Source of the DNA: Cupriavidus necator N-1 | GTDB lineage: Bacteria > Pseudomonadota > Gammaproteobacteria > Burkholderiales > Burkholderiaceae | Direction: 5' to 3' | Assembly: GCF_000219215.1 (NCBI RefSeq) | Contig: NC_015726.1 | Location: forward strand, 3,808,937 to 3,872,936 | Length of the DNA stretch: 64,000 bases | In this document: piece after piece, positions 8,904 through 16,142 of the stretch | Numbering within the stretch: the stretch's first letter is position 1 | Layout: the number at the start of each line of letters is the position of its first letter | Program-made: the position numbers and the translations under genes | Notes under the pieces: generated by a model | What the model saw: only the letters and a program-made list of their open reading frames with translations | The model's database searches: none | Told to the model about the DNA's origin: nothing

Positions 8904-9851
8904 TCAGGTGCGCACGGCTTGCGCGCCGTGGCTGGCGGATGGCGCCGGCTGCGCTTCCTTGCCCCGTACCTGCCCTTCTTCGAGCAGGAAGTCGATAAAG
9001 GCGCGCACCTTGGTCGGCAAGAACTTGCGGCTCGGATAGACCACGCTGACATCGCGCCGCGGCAGCTGGTATTGCGGCAGCACGTGCACCAGCTTGCCGG
9101 ATTCGATATTGGGGCGCGCCAGGTAGGACGACAGCATGGCCACGCCCATGTCGGCCAGCGCCGCCTGGTGGGCCAGCTCGGCATTGCTGCACATCAGCCC
9201 GGGGCGGATCGGCACGGTCACCTCGCCTTCCGGGCCCAGCAGCGTCCATTCGTGCTCGGCGCTGGGCAGGCGCATGGCAATGCAGCGGTGGTGGCTGAGT
9301 TCATGGGCATGGCGGATCGGCGCATGCGCCGCCACGTAGCCCGGCGACGCGCACAGGATCACCTCGGCCGACAGCAGCGGGCGCGCCACCAGGTGCGAGC
9401 CCAGGCCCAGGTCGGACAGCATCACGGCGACGTCGCGGCCTTCTTCGACGATATCGACGTTGCGGTCCGACAGGATCACGTCGAACACCACGTCCGGGTA
9501 CAGCCGCTGGAAGCGCGCCAGCAATTCCGGCAACAGGTGCAGGCCGAACATCACCGGGGTGACCAGCCGCAGCGTGCCGGACAGCGACTGGCTGCGCGCC
9601 GTGACTACGCTTTCGGCTTCTTCCACGTCTTCCAGGATCTGCTGGCAGCGCTGCAGGTAGGTTTCGCCTGCGTCGGTCAGCGACAGGCTGCGGGTGGTGC
9701 GGTTGAGCAGGCGCGTGCCCAGATGACTCTCCAGGTCGGCCACGTAGCGCGTCACCACTGCGTTGGACATTTCCAGCTGCTGCGCTGCACGCGCGAAGCT
9801 TCCCAGTTCCACCACCTTGGAAAACACACGCATCGATTGCAGGCGATCCAT
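8904..9851 (-). CDS. LysR-family transcriptional regulator
   Basis: This 315-residue protein has an N-terminal winged helix-turn-helix (about 1-60; MDRLQSMRVFSKVVELGSFA, then AAQQLEMSNAVVTRYVADLE) and the type-2 periplasmic-binding-fold effector domain from about residue 90 (GTLRLVTPVMFG). The RVFSKVVELGSF start resembles the CrgA/AaeR-like branch. It is divergent from the repeat-protein gene at 10052, and LysR proteins often control the divergent neighbour, so that gene is the first candidate target. The effector cannot be told from sequence. Confidence 0.9.
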   Translation of the reverse strand: MDRLQSMRVFSKVVELGSFARAAQQLEMSNAVVTRYVADLESHLGTRLLNRTTRSLSLTDAGETYLQRCQQILEDVEEAESVVTARSQSLSGTLRLVTPVMFGLHLLPELLARFQRLYPDVVFDVILSDRNVDIVEEGRDVAVMLSDLGLGSHLVARPLLSAEVILCASPGYVAAHAPIRHAHELSHHRCIAMRLPSAEHEWTLLGPEGEVTVPIRPGLMCSNAELAHQAALADMGVAMLSSYLARPNIESGKLVHVLPQYQLPRRDVSVVYPSRKFLPTKVRAFIDFLLEEGQVRGKEAQPAPSASHGAQAVRT

Positions 9852-10051
9852 GACACAGTCTCCCGGTTCTGCGCTGAATTCTTACGTAATCAGCCTATTT
9901 TATTGTTCAAATCAAAACTAATCATTGTGGATCCTGATATTTATTGATATGAGGGAAATGCCTAATATCTAGCCATCGGATGCCGCAACGCAACATAGTC
10001 TTTCGTCTAAGTGACGACTCAGGCATCCACGCAATAGAGAAAGCCTGAATC
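9852..10051. promoter_or_regulatory. AT-rich divergent control region (LysR / repeat protein)
   Basis: This 200-base gap between divergent genes contains a strongly AT-rich patch at about 9885-9975, unlike its GC-rich surroundings. It should hold both promoters and LysR binding sites. I could not fix a clear -35/-10 pair. Confidence 0.45.
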
Positions 10052-10342
10052 ATGAAAACCAACCGCTACGCCCTGATCGCTGTCGCCACCCTCGCCGCCG
10101 CCCTGTCGGCCGCACCGGCCTTTGCCAAGAACGGCAAGTTCGATGTGTTCACCGACGGCGCCAAGGTAGCCAAGTTCGATCCGTACACCGACAGTGCCCG
10201 CGCCGGCAAGTTCGACACGTTCTCCGAAGGCGCCCGCGCCGGCAAGTTCGACACCTACGCCGAAGGCGCCCGCGCCGGCAAGTTCGATCCCTACGCCGAA
10301 GGCGCCAAGTACGACATCACTACCGATCGCGCGCCGCTGTAA
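10052..10342 (+). CDS. Secreted small protein of five 12-residue KFD repeats
   Basis: I do not recognise a named family. The 96-residue product has a clear Sec signal peptide (Lys/Arg N-region, hydrophobic core, cleavage after APAFA near residue 25). The mature part is nearly all tandem repeat: five units of the pattern [K/R]-x-[G/A]-K-F-D-x-[F/Y]-[T/S/A]-[D/E]-[G/S]-A, ending in KYDITTDRAPL. Each unit carries Lys, Phe, Asp, an aromatic and an acidic residue at fixed positions. Periplasmic or extracellular location is inferred from the signal. It is divergent from a LysR regulator and ends before a terminator at 10494-10530. A structural or ligand-binding role is only speculation. Confidence 0.8.
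   Translation: MKTNRYALIAVATLAAALSAAPAFAKNGKFDVFTDGAKVAKFDPYTDSARAGKFDTFSEGARAGKFDTYAEGARAGKFDPYAEGAKYDITTDRAPL
10120..10305 (+). repeat. 36-bp tandem repeats encoding the KFD units
   Basis: Five in-frame 36-base units encode the 12-residue repeats. The last three (about 10198-10305) are nearly identical at DNA level, sharing CGCGCCGGCAAGTTCGA then GAAGGCGCC; the first two have drifted. Such repeats are prone to copy-number change. Confidence 0.8.
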
Positions 10343-10493
10343 GGCCGCCTGGCTGCCTCAGGCTCGCCTCCCCGGGCGGCCTGGCAGCGCGATCCCAGGG
10401 CCGCTTCCTCCCCTTGTGCGGCCCCGCCTGCTTCAAACCTGGTCTCCACAGGTCCTTGGGGGAGCGCCTCGCAGCCTCTCCGCCTTTATTGGA

Positions 10494-10533
10494 GAAGAAG
10501 CCCGCACCGGTTCCGGTTGCGGGCTTCTTTGTT
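10494..10533 (+). terminator. Terminator after the repeat-protein gene
   Basis: GAAGCCCGCA-ccggttccgg-TTGCGGGCTTC followed by TTTGTTT, about 150 bases past the stop of the repeat protein. The bases between show no gene. Confidence 0.7.
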
Positions 10534-10589
10534 TCTGCATCCGGCGGGTTTGCAACCACTGGCGAACGATTATGCCAGACGCCGCAAAT

Positions 10590-10617
10590 GAAAAACGGGC
10601 CATGACGGCCCGTTTTG
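10590..10617. terminator. Terminator after the glycine-zipper gene
   Basis: AAAAACGGGCC-atgac-GGCCCGTTTT works on both strands and lies 20 bases past the stop of the minus-strand gene. Confidence 0.75.
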
Positions 10618-10636
10618 CTGACCCACCTACGACTAG

Positions 10637-11086
10637 TTAGTCGTCGTAGTGGTGGTGATGCTTGTGCTTCTTGCGCTTGTAGTTGCTGTTGTAATAGCGG
10701 CGATCATTGTCGTACGAGTTGCTGCGCGAGACGTTGCCGCCCAGCGCCGCACCCGCGCCGCCGCCCAGGCCGGCGCCGATCAGGCCACCGGTGCGGCCGC
10801 CCATGGCGTTGCCAGCCGCGGTGCCGGCACCGCCGCCCAGCGCGCCGCCGATGATGGCACCGGTGCGCTCGCGGCGGTTGGAGGTCACTGCGCCACCGGC
10901 GCCGCCGCCCACTGCACCACCGATCACTGCGCCGGTGCTGCCGCCCAGCGCGCCGCCCACCGCGGCACCGGCGACGCCGCCGAGTGCGCCGCCCAGGGCG
11001 TTGTTCATGTCGCTCGCGACGGCCGGCAGCGCGCAGGCCGCCAGGGCGAGGGCAATGGTCAGGTTGCGAACGGGATGGCGAGTCAT
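10637..11086 (-). CDS. Exported glycine-zipper protein with His-rich C-terminus
   Basis: The 149-residue protein has a Sec signal peptide (cleavage near ALPAVAS, about residue 24). It then has repeated glycine-zipper blocks (GGALGGVAGAAVGGALGG and similar, about 30-118) of the kind that insert into or associate with membranes. The last ~30 residues are polar and basic and finish in a KRKKHKHHHHYDD tail. Glycine-zipper envelope proteins are widespread in Burkholderiales; the function is unknown. The tail could bind metal, but that is only inferred from the His run. It stands alone, with its own terminator. Confidence 0.8.
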   Translation of the reverse strand: MTRHPVRNLTIALALAACALPAVASDMNNALGGALGGVAGAAVGGALGGSTGAVIGGAVGGGAGGAVTSNRRERTGAIIGGALGGGAGTAAGNAMGGRTGGLIGAGLGGGAGAALGGNVSRSNSYDNDRRYYNSNYKRKKHKHHHHYDD

Positions 11087-11308
11087 ATCTTTTTTCCTCG
11101 AATTGCCATGATGTGTCGCAAGTGTAGAGAAGGAGCCGCACCCTTGCTGTAACCACCTGTAAAGCCCTGTAACCCACTACAGAAACGGTATCCGTGCATG
11201 ACAAAAGCGCGGTAAACACGCAACACTTCAAAAAAGAAAGGCGATCATGTGATCGCCTGTCTGCTTGCTATGCCGCCGGCCCGCAGGACGGCGGCGTTCA
11301 GCGTGCGC

Positions 11309-11503
11309 TCAGCAGCACTTGCCCTGCCCGCCGCCGTAGCGTGCCTCCTGGCGCTCGCGGAAGAATGCCTCGTAGCTCATCGGCTCGCGGTCCGGGTGGG
11401 TGCTTTCCATGTGCGCGACATAGGTCTGGTAGTCGGGCAGCCCGACCATCAGCCGCAGCGACTGCCCAAGGTAGCGTCCCATGGTTCCGAGTTGTTCCAG
11501 CAT
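11309..11503 (-). CDS. ybdD: YbdD/YjiX family small protein (DUF466), CstA partner
   Basis: This 64-residue protein carries the signature of the YbdD/YjiX family: a conserved GLPDYQTYVAHME segment in the middle (21-33), PMSYEAFFRER (41-51) and a Cys-Cys end (GKCC). Family members are almost always encoded directly after CstA/BtsT peptide or pyruvate transporters, as here, 23 bases after the cstA stop on the same strand. The start ATG 11503 follows GGAG-like sequence. The role is not established; a cofactor of the transporter is the usual suggestion. Confidence 0.88.
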   Translation of the reverse strand: MLEQLGTMGRYLGQSLRLMVGLPDYQTYVAHMESTHPDREPMSYEAFFRERQEARYGGGQGKCC

Positions 11504-11526
11504 GGCGGGCTCCTGTGATCCCTGGG

Positions 11527-13596
11527 TTACTGGGCCGAGGCGCCCGAAGGCAGCGGCTCGAACGGCGTTTCCTTGGCCGTCGGGCGGGCGGCGGCGCGTG
11601 CCTGCATCGCGGTCTTGAAACCGTAGAACACGATCGACAGCACCACCAGCATGAACAGCGCGCACAGGCCGGCGTCCAGGTAGTCGTTGAAGACGACGCG
11701 GTGCATCTGCTCCATCGACTTGGCCGGGGCCAGCACCTTGCCTTCGGCAATGGCGGCGCTGAACTTGGCGGCGTGGGTCAGGAAGCTGACCTTGGGGTCG
11801 GCGTGGAACAGCTTCTGCCAGCCAGCGGTCAGCGTGCAGATCAGCAGCCAGATGGTCGGGACCAGCGTGACCCAGGCGTACTGGCCGCGCTTCATCTTGA
11901 CCAGCACGCAGGTGCCCAGCACCAGCGCCACCGCGGCCAGCATCTGGTTGGAGATGCCGAACAGCGGCCACAGCGTGTTGATGCCGCCCAGCGGATCGAC
12001 CACGCCCTGGTACAGGAAGTAGCCCCAGGCCGCCACGCACAGCGCGGTGGCGGTCAGGTTGGCAACCAGCGAGTCGGTCTTGCGCATGGACGGGATAAAG
12101 CTGCCCAGCAGGTCCTGCAGCATGAAGCGGCCGGCGCGGGTGCCCGCGTCGACGGCGGTCAGGATGAACAGCGCCTCGAACAGGATGGCGAAGTGATACC
12201 AGAACGCCATCATGGCCTGGCCGCCCACCACCTGGTGCAGGATGTGGGCGATGCCCACCGCCAGCGTGGGCGCGCCGCCGGCGCGCGAGATGATGGTGTT
12301 CTCGCCGACATCCTTGGCGGTCTGCACCAGCACGTCCGGTGTGACCACGAAGCCCCAGGTCGAGACCGCCTGCGCCACCGCTTCCGGCGTGGTGCCGATC
12401 ACGGCGGCCGGGCTGTTCATGGCGAAGTACACGCCCGGCTCGATCACCGAGGCGGCCACCAGCGCCATGATGGCGACGAAGGACTCGGCCAGCATCGCGC
12501 CGTAGCCGATAAAGCGCGCGTGCGATTCATTCTCCAGCAGCTTGGGCGTGGTGCCCGACGAGATCAGCGCGTGGAAGCCCGACACCGCGCCGCAGGCGAT
12601 GGTGATGAACAGGAACGGGAACAGGTTGCCCGACCACACCGGCCCGCCGCCCTTGGCGAACTGCGTGAAGGCAGGCATCTTCAGCTCCGGCGCGACGATC
12701 AGGATGCCGATGGCCAGCGCGATGATGGTGCCGATCTTCAGGAAGGTCGACAGGTAGTCGCGCGGCGCCAGCAGCAGCCACACCGGCAGCACGGCGGCGA
12801 TAAAGCCGTAGATGATCAGCATCCAGGTCAGCGCCTTGCCGTCGTAGGTGAACAGCGGCGCCAGCGTGGCGCTCTCGTGCACGTACTGGCCGCCGATGAT
12901 GGCCAGCATCAGCAGCACGAAGCCGATCACCGATACCTCGCCGATGCGGCCCGGACGGATGTAGCGCGTGTAGATGCCCATGAACAGCGCGATCGGAATC
13001 GTCACCGCCACCGTGAAGGTGCCCCACGGCGAATCGGCCAGCGCCTTCACCACGATCAGCGCCAGCACCGCCAGGATGATGATCATGATCATGAAGCAGC
13101 CGAACAGCGCGATCATGCCCGGCACCGTGCCCATCTCGGACTTGACCAGGTCGCCCAGCGAGCGGCCGTCGCGGCGCGTGGAAATGAACAGCACCATGAA
13201 GTCCTGCACCGCGCCGGCAAACACCACGCCGGCCAGGATCCACAGCATGCCCGGCATATAGCCCATCTGCGCGGCCAGCACTGGGCCGACCAGCGGGCCG
13301 GCGCCGGCGATGGCGGCGAAGTGGTGGCCGAACAGCACCGCCTTGTTGGTCGGCACGTAGTCCAGGCCGTCGTTGTGGCGCCAGGCCGGCGTCATGCGTT
13401 TGGGATCGAGCTGCATCACCTTGTCGGCGATAAAGCGGCTGTAGTAACGGTAGGCGATCAGGTAGATGCAGAGCGCGGCAACCACGATCCACAGCGCGCT
13501 GACGGCCTCGCCGCGCGCCAGCGCGACGGTGCCGAAGGCAAACGCGCCGAGCGCGGCGACAGCCAGCCACACCAGGTGTTCTCCGATGCGATTCAT
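11527..13596 (-). CDS. cstA: Carbon starvation protein CstA (peptide/pyruvate transporter family)
   Basis: CstA-family proteins are large inner-membrane transporters induced by carbon starvation; E. coli relatives take up peptides and pyruvate. From ATG 13596, which follows GGAGACC at good spacing, it is 689 residues with about 16-18 hydrophobic segments. Family blocks are present: RYYSRFIADKV, PTNKAVLFGHHFAAIAGAGP, GPVLAAQMGY and ISSGTTPK. An upstream in-frame Met (13662) has no family similarity. It heads cstA-ybdD and is divergent from a NarL-type two-component system; the gap has a predicted promoter and palindrome. Confidence 0.93.
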   Translation of the reverse strand: MNRIGEHLVWLAVAALGAFAFGTVALARGEAVSALWIVVAALCIYLIAYRYYSRFIADKVMQLDPKRMTPAWRHNDGLDYVPTNKAVLFGHHFAAIAGAGPLVGPVLAAQMGYMPGMLWILAGVVFAGAVQDFMVLFISTRRDGRSLGDLVKSEMGTVPGMIALFGCFMIMIIILAVLALIVVKALADSPWGTFTVAVTIPIALFMGIYTRYIRPGRIGEVSVIGFVLLMLAIIGGQYVHESATLAPLFTYDGKALTWMLIIYGFIAAVLPVWLLLAPRDYLSTFLKIGTIIALAIGILIVAPELKMPAFTQFAKGGGPVWSGNLFPFLFITIACGAVSGFHALISSGTTPKLLENESHARFIGYGAMLAESFVAIMALVAASVIEPGVYFAMNSPAAVIGTTPEAVAQAVSTWGFVVTPDVLVQTAKDVGENTIISRAGGAPTLAVGIAHILHQVVGGQAMMAFWYHFAILFEALFILTAVDAGTRAGRFMLQDLLGSFIPSMRKTDSLVANLTATALCVAAWGYFLYQGVVDPLGGINTLWPLFGISNQMLAAVALVLGTCVLVKMKRGQYAWVTLVPTIWLLICTLTAGWQKLFHADPKVSFLTHAAKFSAAIAEGKVLAPAKSMEQMHRVVFNDYLDAGLCALFMLVVLSIVFYGFKTAMQARAAARPTAKETPFEPLPSGASAQ

Positions 13597-13874
13597 AGTG
13601 AAGGTCTCCTCAGACCGGATTTCTTGGATAGCCTGCGGCGGCGAAGGACTGGTAACAGGCAACTGGCAGGATCGGCAGCGAGGTTGCGCCGAGGGCGGGC
13701 AGCGGGGGGCAATCCGGCGGTGAGGGTGTCTCCTGGGATAGCTGCTGCGCGCCCGGTTGTGTCGTCGTTTCCGGATCTCGTCTTGCAGGCAGGCGGTGCA
13801 CCGTCCGGGTGTGGACAGTGCACCAGCTGCGTCCGCGCATGCGCCCTGCTGGGGCGGCGGCGCGTCCGGCGTGT

Positions 13875-13903
13875 AGTATTGACACCCGCCAAACCCCGCA
13901 CAA
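13875..13903 (-). promoter_or_regulatory. Predicted cstA promoter
   Basis: On the minus strand TTGTGC (plus 13898-13903) and AATACT (plus 13875-13880) are separated by exactly 17 bases, about 280 bases upstream of cstA. A palindrome lies 9 bases upstream of the -35. Confidence 0.45.
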
Positions 13904-13911
13904 GCGTGTAA

Positions 13912-13932
13912 CTACGCAGCACTTCTGCGTAG
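13912..13932. promoter_or_regulatory. Palindromic operator candidate between cstA and the two-component system
   Basis: CTACGCAG - 5 bases - CTGCGTAG is a perfect 8-bp inverted repeat; a third half-site, CTACGCA, follows at 13935-13941. Its place just upstream of the predicted cstA -35 is typical for a NarL-type activator site. Confidence 0.5.
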
Positions 13933-14004
13933 TACTACGCAAATCGACGGTGGCATGCCGCCTGCGCGGCATCGGTGTTTACCCCCGGGTCCTCCCGCTC
14001 CTGT

Positions 14005-15411
14005 ATGAAACTCCGCCAGAAGATCCTGTTGCTAGCCGTGGCGCCACTTGCGGTGGCCATGCTGGGCATCGCGCTTGCCGTGCGCTTCCAGGCCACGCAG
14101 CTGGCGCAGCATGAACGCGCGCTGGTCGAGGCCGCCTACCTGCAGAGCAAGGAAACCGAGCTGCGCCACTATGTAGAACTGGCGCAGAGCGCGATCGCGC
14201 CGCTGGTGCGTTCCGGGCGCAGCGACGCCGCCACCCGGCAGGCTGCGATGGAAGCACTTGCGCGCCTGGACTACGGCCCCGACGGCTACTTCTTCCTGTA
14301 CGACCTGCAGGGCCGCAACCTGATGCACCCGCGCCAGCCCGAACTGGTCGGCCAGGACCTGTGGACGCTGCGCGACCCGCAGGGTGCGCTGACCATCCAG
14401 CAGCTGATCGCCGCGGCCAAGGGCGGTGGCGGCGCGGTGCGCTACCTGTGGAGAAAGCCCTCGTCGCAGCAGCTGGCGCCCAAGCTTGGGTATGTGGTGG
14501 CGGTGCCCGAATGGGGCTGGATGCTCGGCACCGGCATCTACCTGGATGACGTGGAAAGCACGCTGCGCCAGCTGGATGCGCGCGCCGAGACCGATATCCG
14601 CGCGACCATGGCCTGGATCGGCGTGATCGCCGGCATCAGCATCCTGCTGGTCGCCGCCAGCGGCCTGGCGCTGAACGTCAGCGAGCACCGCGAGGCCGAC
14701 GCCAAGCTGCGCCAGCTGGCGCAGCGCGTGGTGCAGTCGCAGGAAGAAGAGCGCGCCCGGCTCTCGCGCGAGCTGCACGACGGCATCAGCCAGCTGCTGG
14801 TGTCGGTCAAGCTGGTGCTGGAAACCGCCACCAACCGCCTGCGCCTGGCCCCGGCCGAAGGCGCCGCGGTGGCGCCGGTGCTGGGCATGGCGCTGAACCG
14901 GCTCGATACCGTCTTCAATGAAGTGCGCCGCGTGGCGCGCAACCTGCGCCCCGCCCTGCTCGACGACCTGGGTCTGTACGCCGCACTGCAGCACCTGGCG
15001 CGCGAGATGCAGGGCGGCAGCGGGCTAGAGATTGCAGTGACCCAGAGCGGCACCCCGCGCGAACTCCCCGACGAGCAGGCCACGGCGCTGTTCCGCATCG
15101 CGCAGGAAGCCTTGACCAACGTCGAGCGCCATGCCGGCGCTCGCCGGGTCGCGGTGGCGCTGGCCTTTGATGCCGATGCCACGCGCCTCACCGTGCGCGA
15201 CGACGGGCATGGCTTCGACGTGGCGCGCATGCAGGAGGACCCGCAGCGCGGCATCGGCCTGCGCAACTTGCGCGAGCGCATCGCCGCGCTGTGCGGGCAG
15301 TTCGACATCGTTTCGGGCATGGGCGGCACCCAGCTAGTCGCTTCACTGCCGCTGGCCAGGCCCGCGGCCATTGTGCACGATCCCGTTTCAGCAGGACCCT
15401 CGCCGTCATGA
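14005..15411 (+). CDS. Sensor histidine kinase, sCache sensor and HisKA_3 type
   Basis: This 468-residue membrane sensor has TM1 at about 8-27 and a periplasmic single-Cache domain (about 35-185) with the typical YGPDGYFFLYD and NLMHPRQPELVGQD segments. TM2 follows at about 205-225. The HisKA_3 dimerisation domain has the phospho-acceptor His in SRELHDGISQLL, and a HATPase_c domain with DDGHGFD ends the protein. It autophosphorylates and should pass phosphate to the response regulator whose ATG overlaps its stop (ATGA, 15408-15411). sCache sensors often bind small carboxylates. Divergent cstA is the likely target. ATG 14005 is chosen because it begins the membrane anchor; an in-frame Met at 13975 is possible. 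Confidence 0.9.
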   Translation: MKLRQKILLLAVAPLAVAMLGIALAVRFQATQLAQHERALVEAAYLQSKETELRHYVELAQSAIAPLVRSGRSDAATRQAAMEALARLDYGPDGYFFLYDLQGRNLMHPRQPELVGQDLWTLRDPQGALTIQQLIAAAKGGGGAVRYLWRKPSSQQLAPKLGYVVAVPEWGWMLGTGIYLDDVESTLRQLDARAETDIRATMAWIGVIAGISILLVAASGLALNVSEHREADAKLRQLAQRVVQSQEEERARLSRELHDGISQLLVSVKLVLETATNRLRLAPAEGAAVAPVLGMALNRLDTVFNEVRRVARNLRPALLDDLGLYAALQHLAREMQGGSGLEIAVTQSGTPRELPDEQATALFRIAQEALTNVERHAGARRVAVALAFDADATRLTVRDDGHGFDVARMQEDPQRGIGLRNLRERIAALCGQFDIVSGMGGTQLVASLPLARPAAIVHDPVSAGPSPS

Positions 15412-16082
15412 CCCAGCTAGCCGACTCCGCCGAAGTGCCCGCCCGCGTATTGCTAATCGACGACCATGCGCTGGTGCGCGACGGCATGCGCATGCACCTG
15501 GCGCTGCAGCCCGGCCTGCGCGTGGTGGGCGAAGCCGACGACGGCGAAGCCGCGCTGGCGTGGCTGGACCGCGCCGGCGCCGCCGAGCTGCCCGACCTGG
15601 TCATCACCGATATCGGCATGCGCGGCATGGGCGGCATCGCCCTGGCCGCGGCGCTGCATGACCGCTATCCGGAACTGGCGGTGCTGATCGTGTCGATGCA
15701 CGACAACCTGGAGTATGTGCGCCAGGCGGTGCGCGCCGGTGCGCGCGGCTATGTGCTCAAGGACGCGCCCGCCGACGAGTTGATGGCGGCGATCCAGTCC
15801 GTGCTGGCCGGACGGGTCTTCTACAGCGCCCGCATTGCACGCGGCATGGCCGAGCAGAGCCCCGCCGCAGGGCCGCTGGATGCGCTGACGCCGCGCGAGC
15901 GCGACATCCTGCGCGGTATCGGGCGGGGCCTGGCCAACAAGGAGATCGCGGCGCAGCTGGGGGTGTCGGTACGCACGGTGGAGACGCACCGGCTGAACCT
16001 GAAGCGCAAGCTTGGGATCGAGGGTCGGGCGGGCCTGGTGAAGTATGCGGTGGAGACGTTGGGGGACAGCGAGAGGGAATAA
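15408..16082 (+). CDS. NarL/FixJ-type response regulator
   Basis: The 224-residue protein has an N-terminal receiver domain (VLLIDDHALVRDGM with the acidic pair, phospho-acceptor Asp in VITDIGMRGMGG, and Lys in YVLKDAPADEL). The C-terminal LuxR-type helix-turn-helix is TPRERDILRGIGRGLANKEI followed by AAQLGVSVRTVETH. It is translationally coupled to the upstream kinase through an ATGA overlap. A palindrome between this pair and cstA is the best candidate binding site. A terminator follows directly. Confidence 0.92.
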   Translation: MTQLADSAEVPARVLLIDDHALVRDGMRMHLALQPGLRVVGEADDGEAALAWLDRAGAAELPDLVITDIGMRGMGGIALAAALHDRYPELAVLIVSMHDNLEYVRQAVRAGARGYVLKDAPADELMAAIQSVLAGRVFYSARIARGMAEQSPAAGPLDALTPRERDILRGIGRGLANKEIAAQLGVSVRTVETHRLNLKRKLGIEGRAGLVKYAVETLGDSERE

Positions 16083-16117
16083 AAAAACGCCCGTCTCTGC
16101 GGAGACGGGCGTCTTTA
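16081..16117. terminator. Bidirectional terminator between the response regulator and pckG
   Basis: ACGCCCGTCTC-tgcg-GAGACGGGCGT with a run of A on the left and TTTAT on the right; the flanking genes are convergent. Confidence 0.85.
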
Positions 16118-16142
16118 TCGCAAGCTGCGCGAACTGTGGCGA

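Noticed and set aside
10198..10305. Regularly repeated 36-bp units considered as a CRISPR array
   Set aside because: Units are directly adjacent without spacers, stay in frame and encode a protein repeat; no cas genes nearby.
11194..13911. 905-codon open frame on the plus strand opposite cstA-ybdD
   Set aside because: Low-complexity His/Arg/Gln-rich product, antisense to cstA; no domain or signal.
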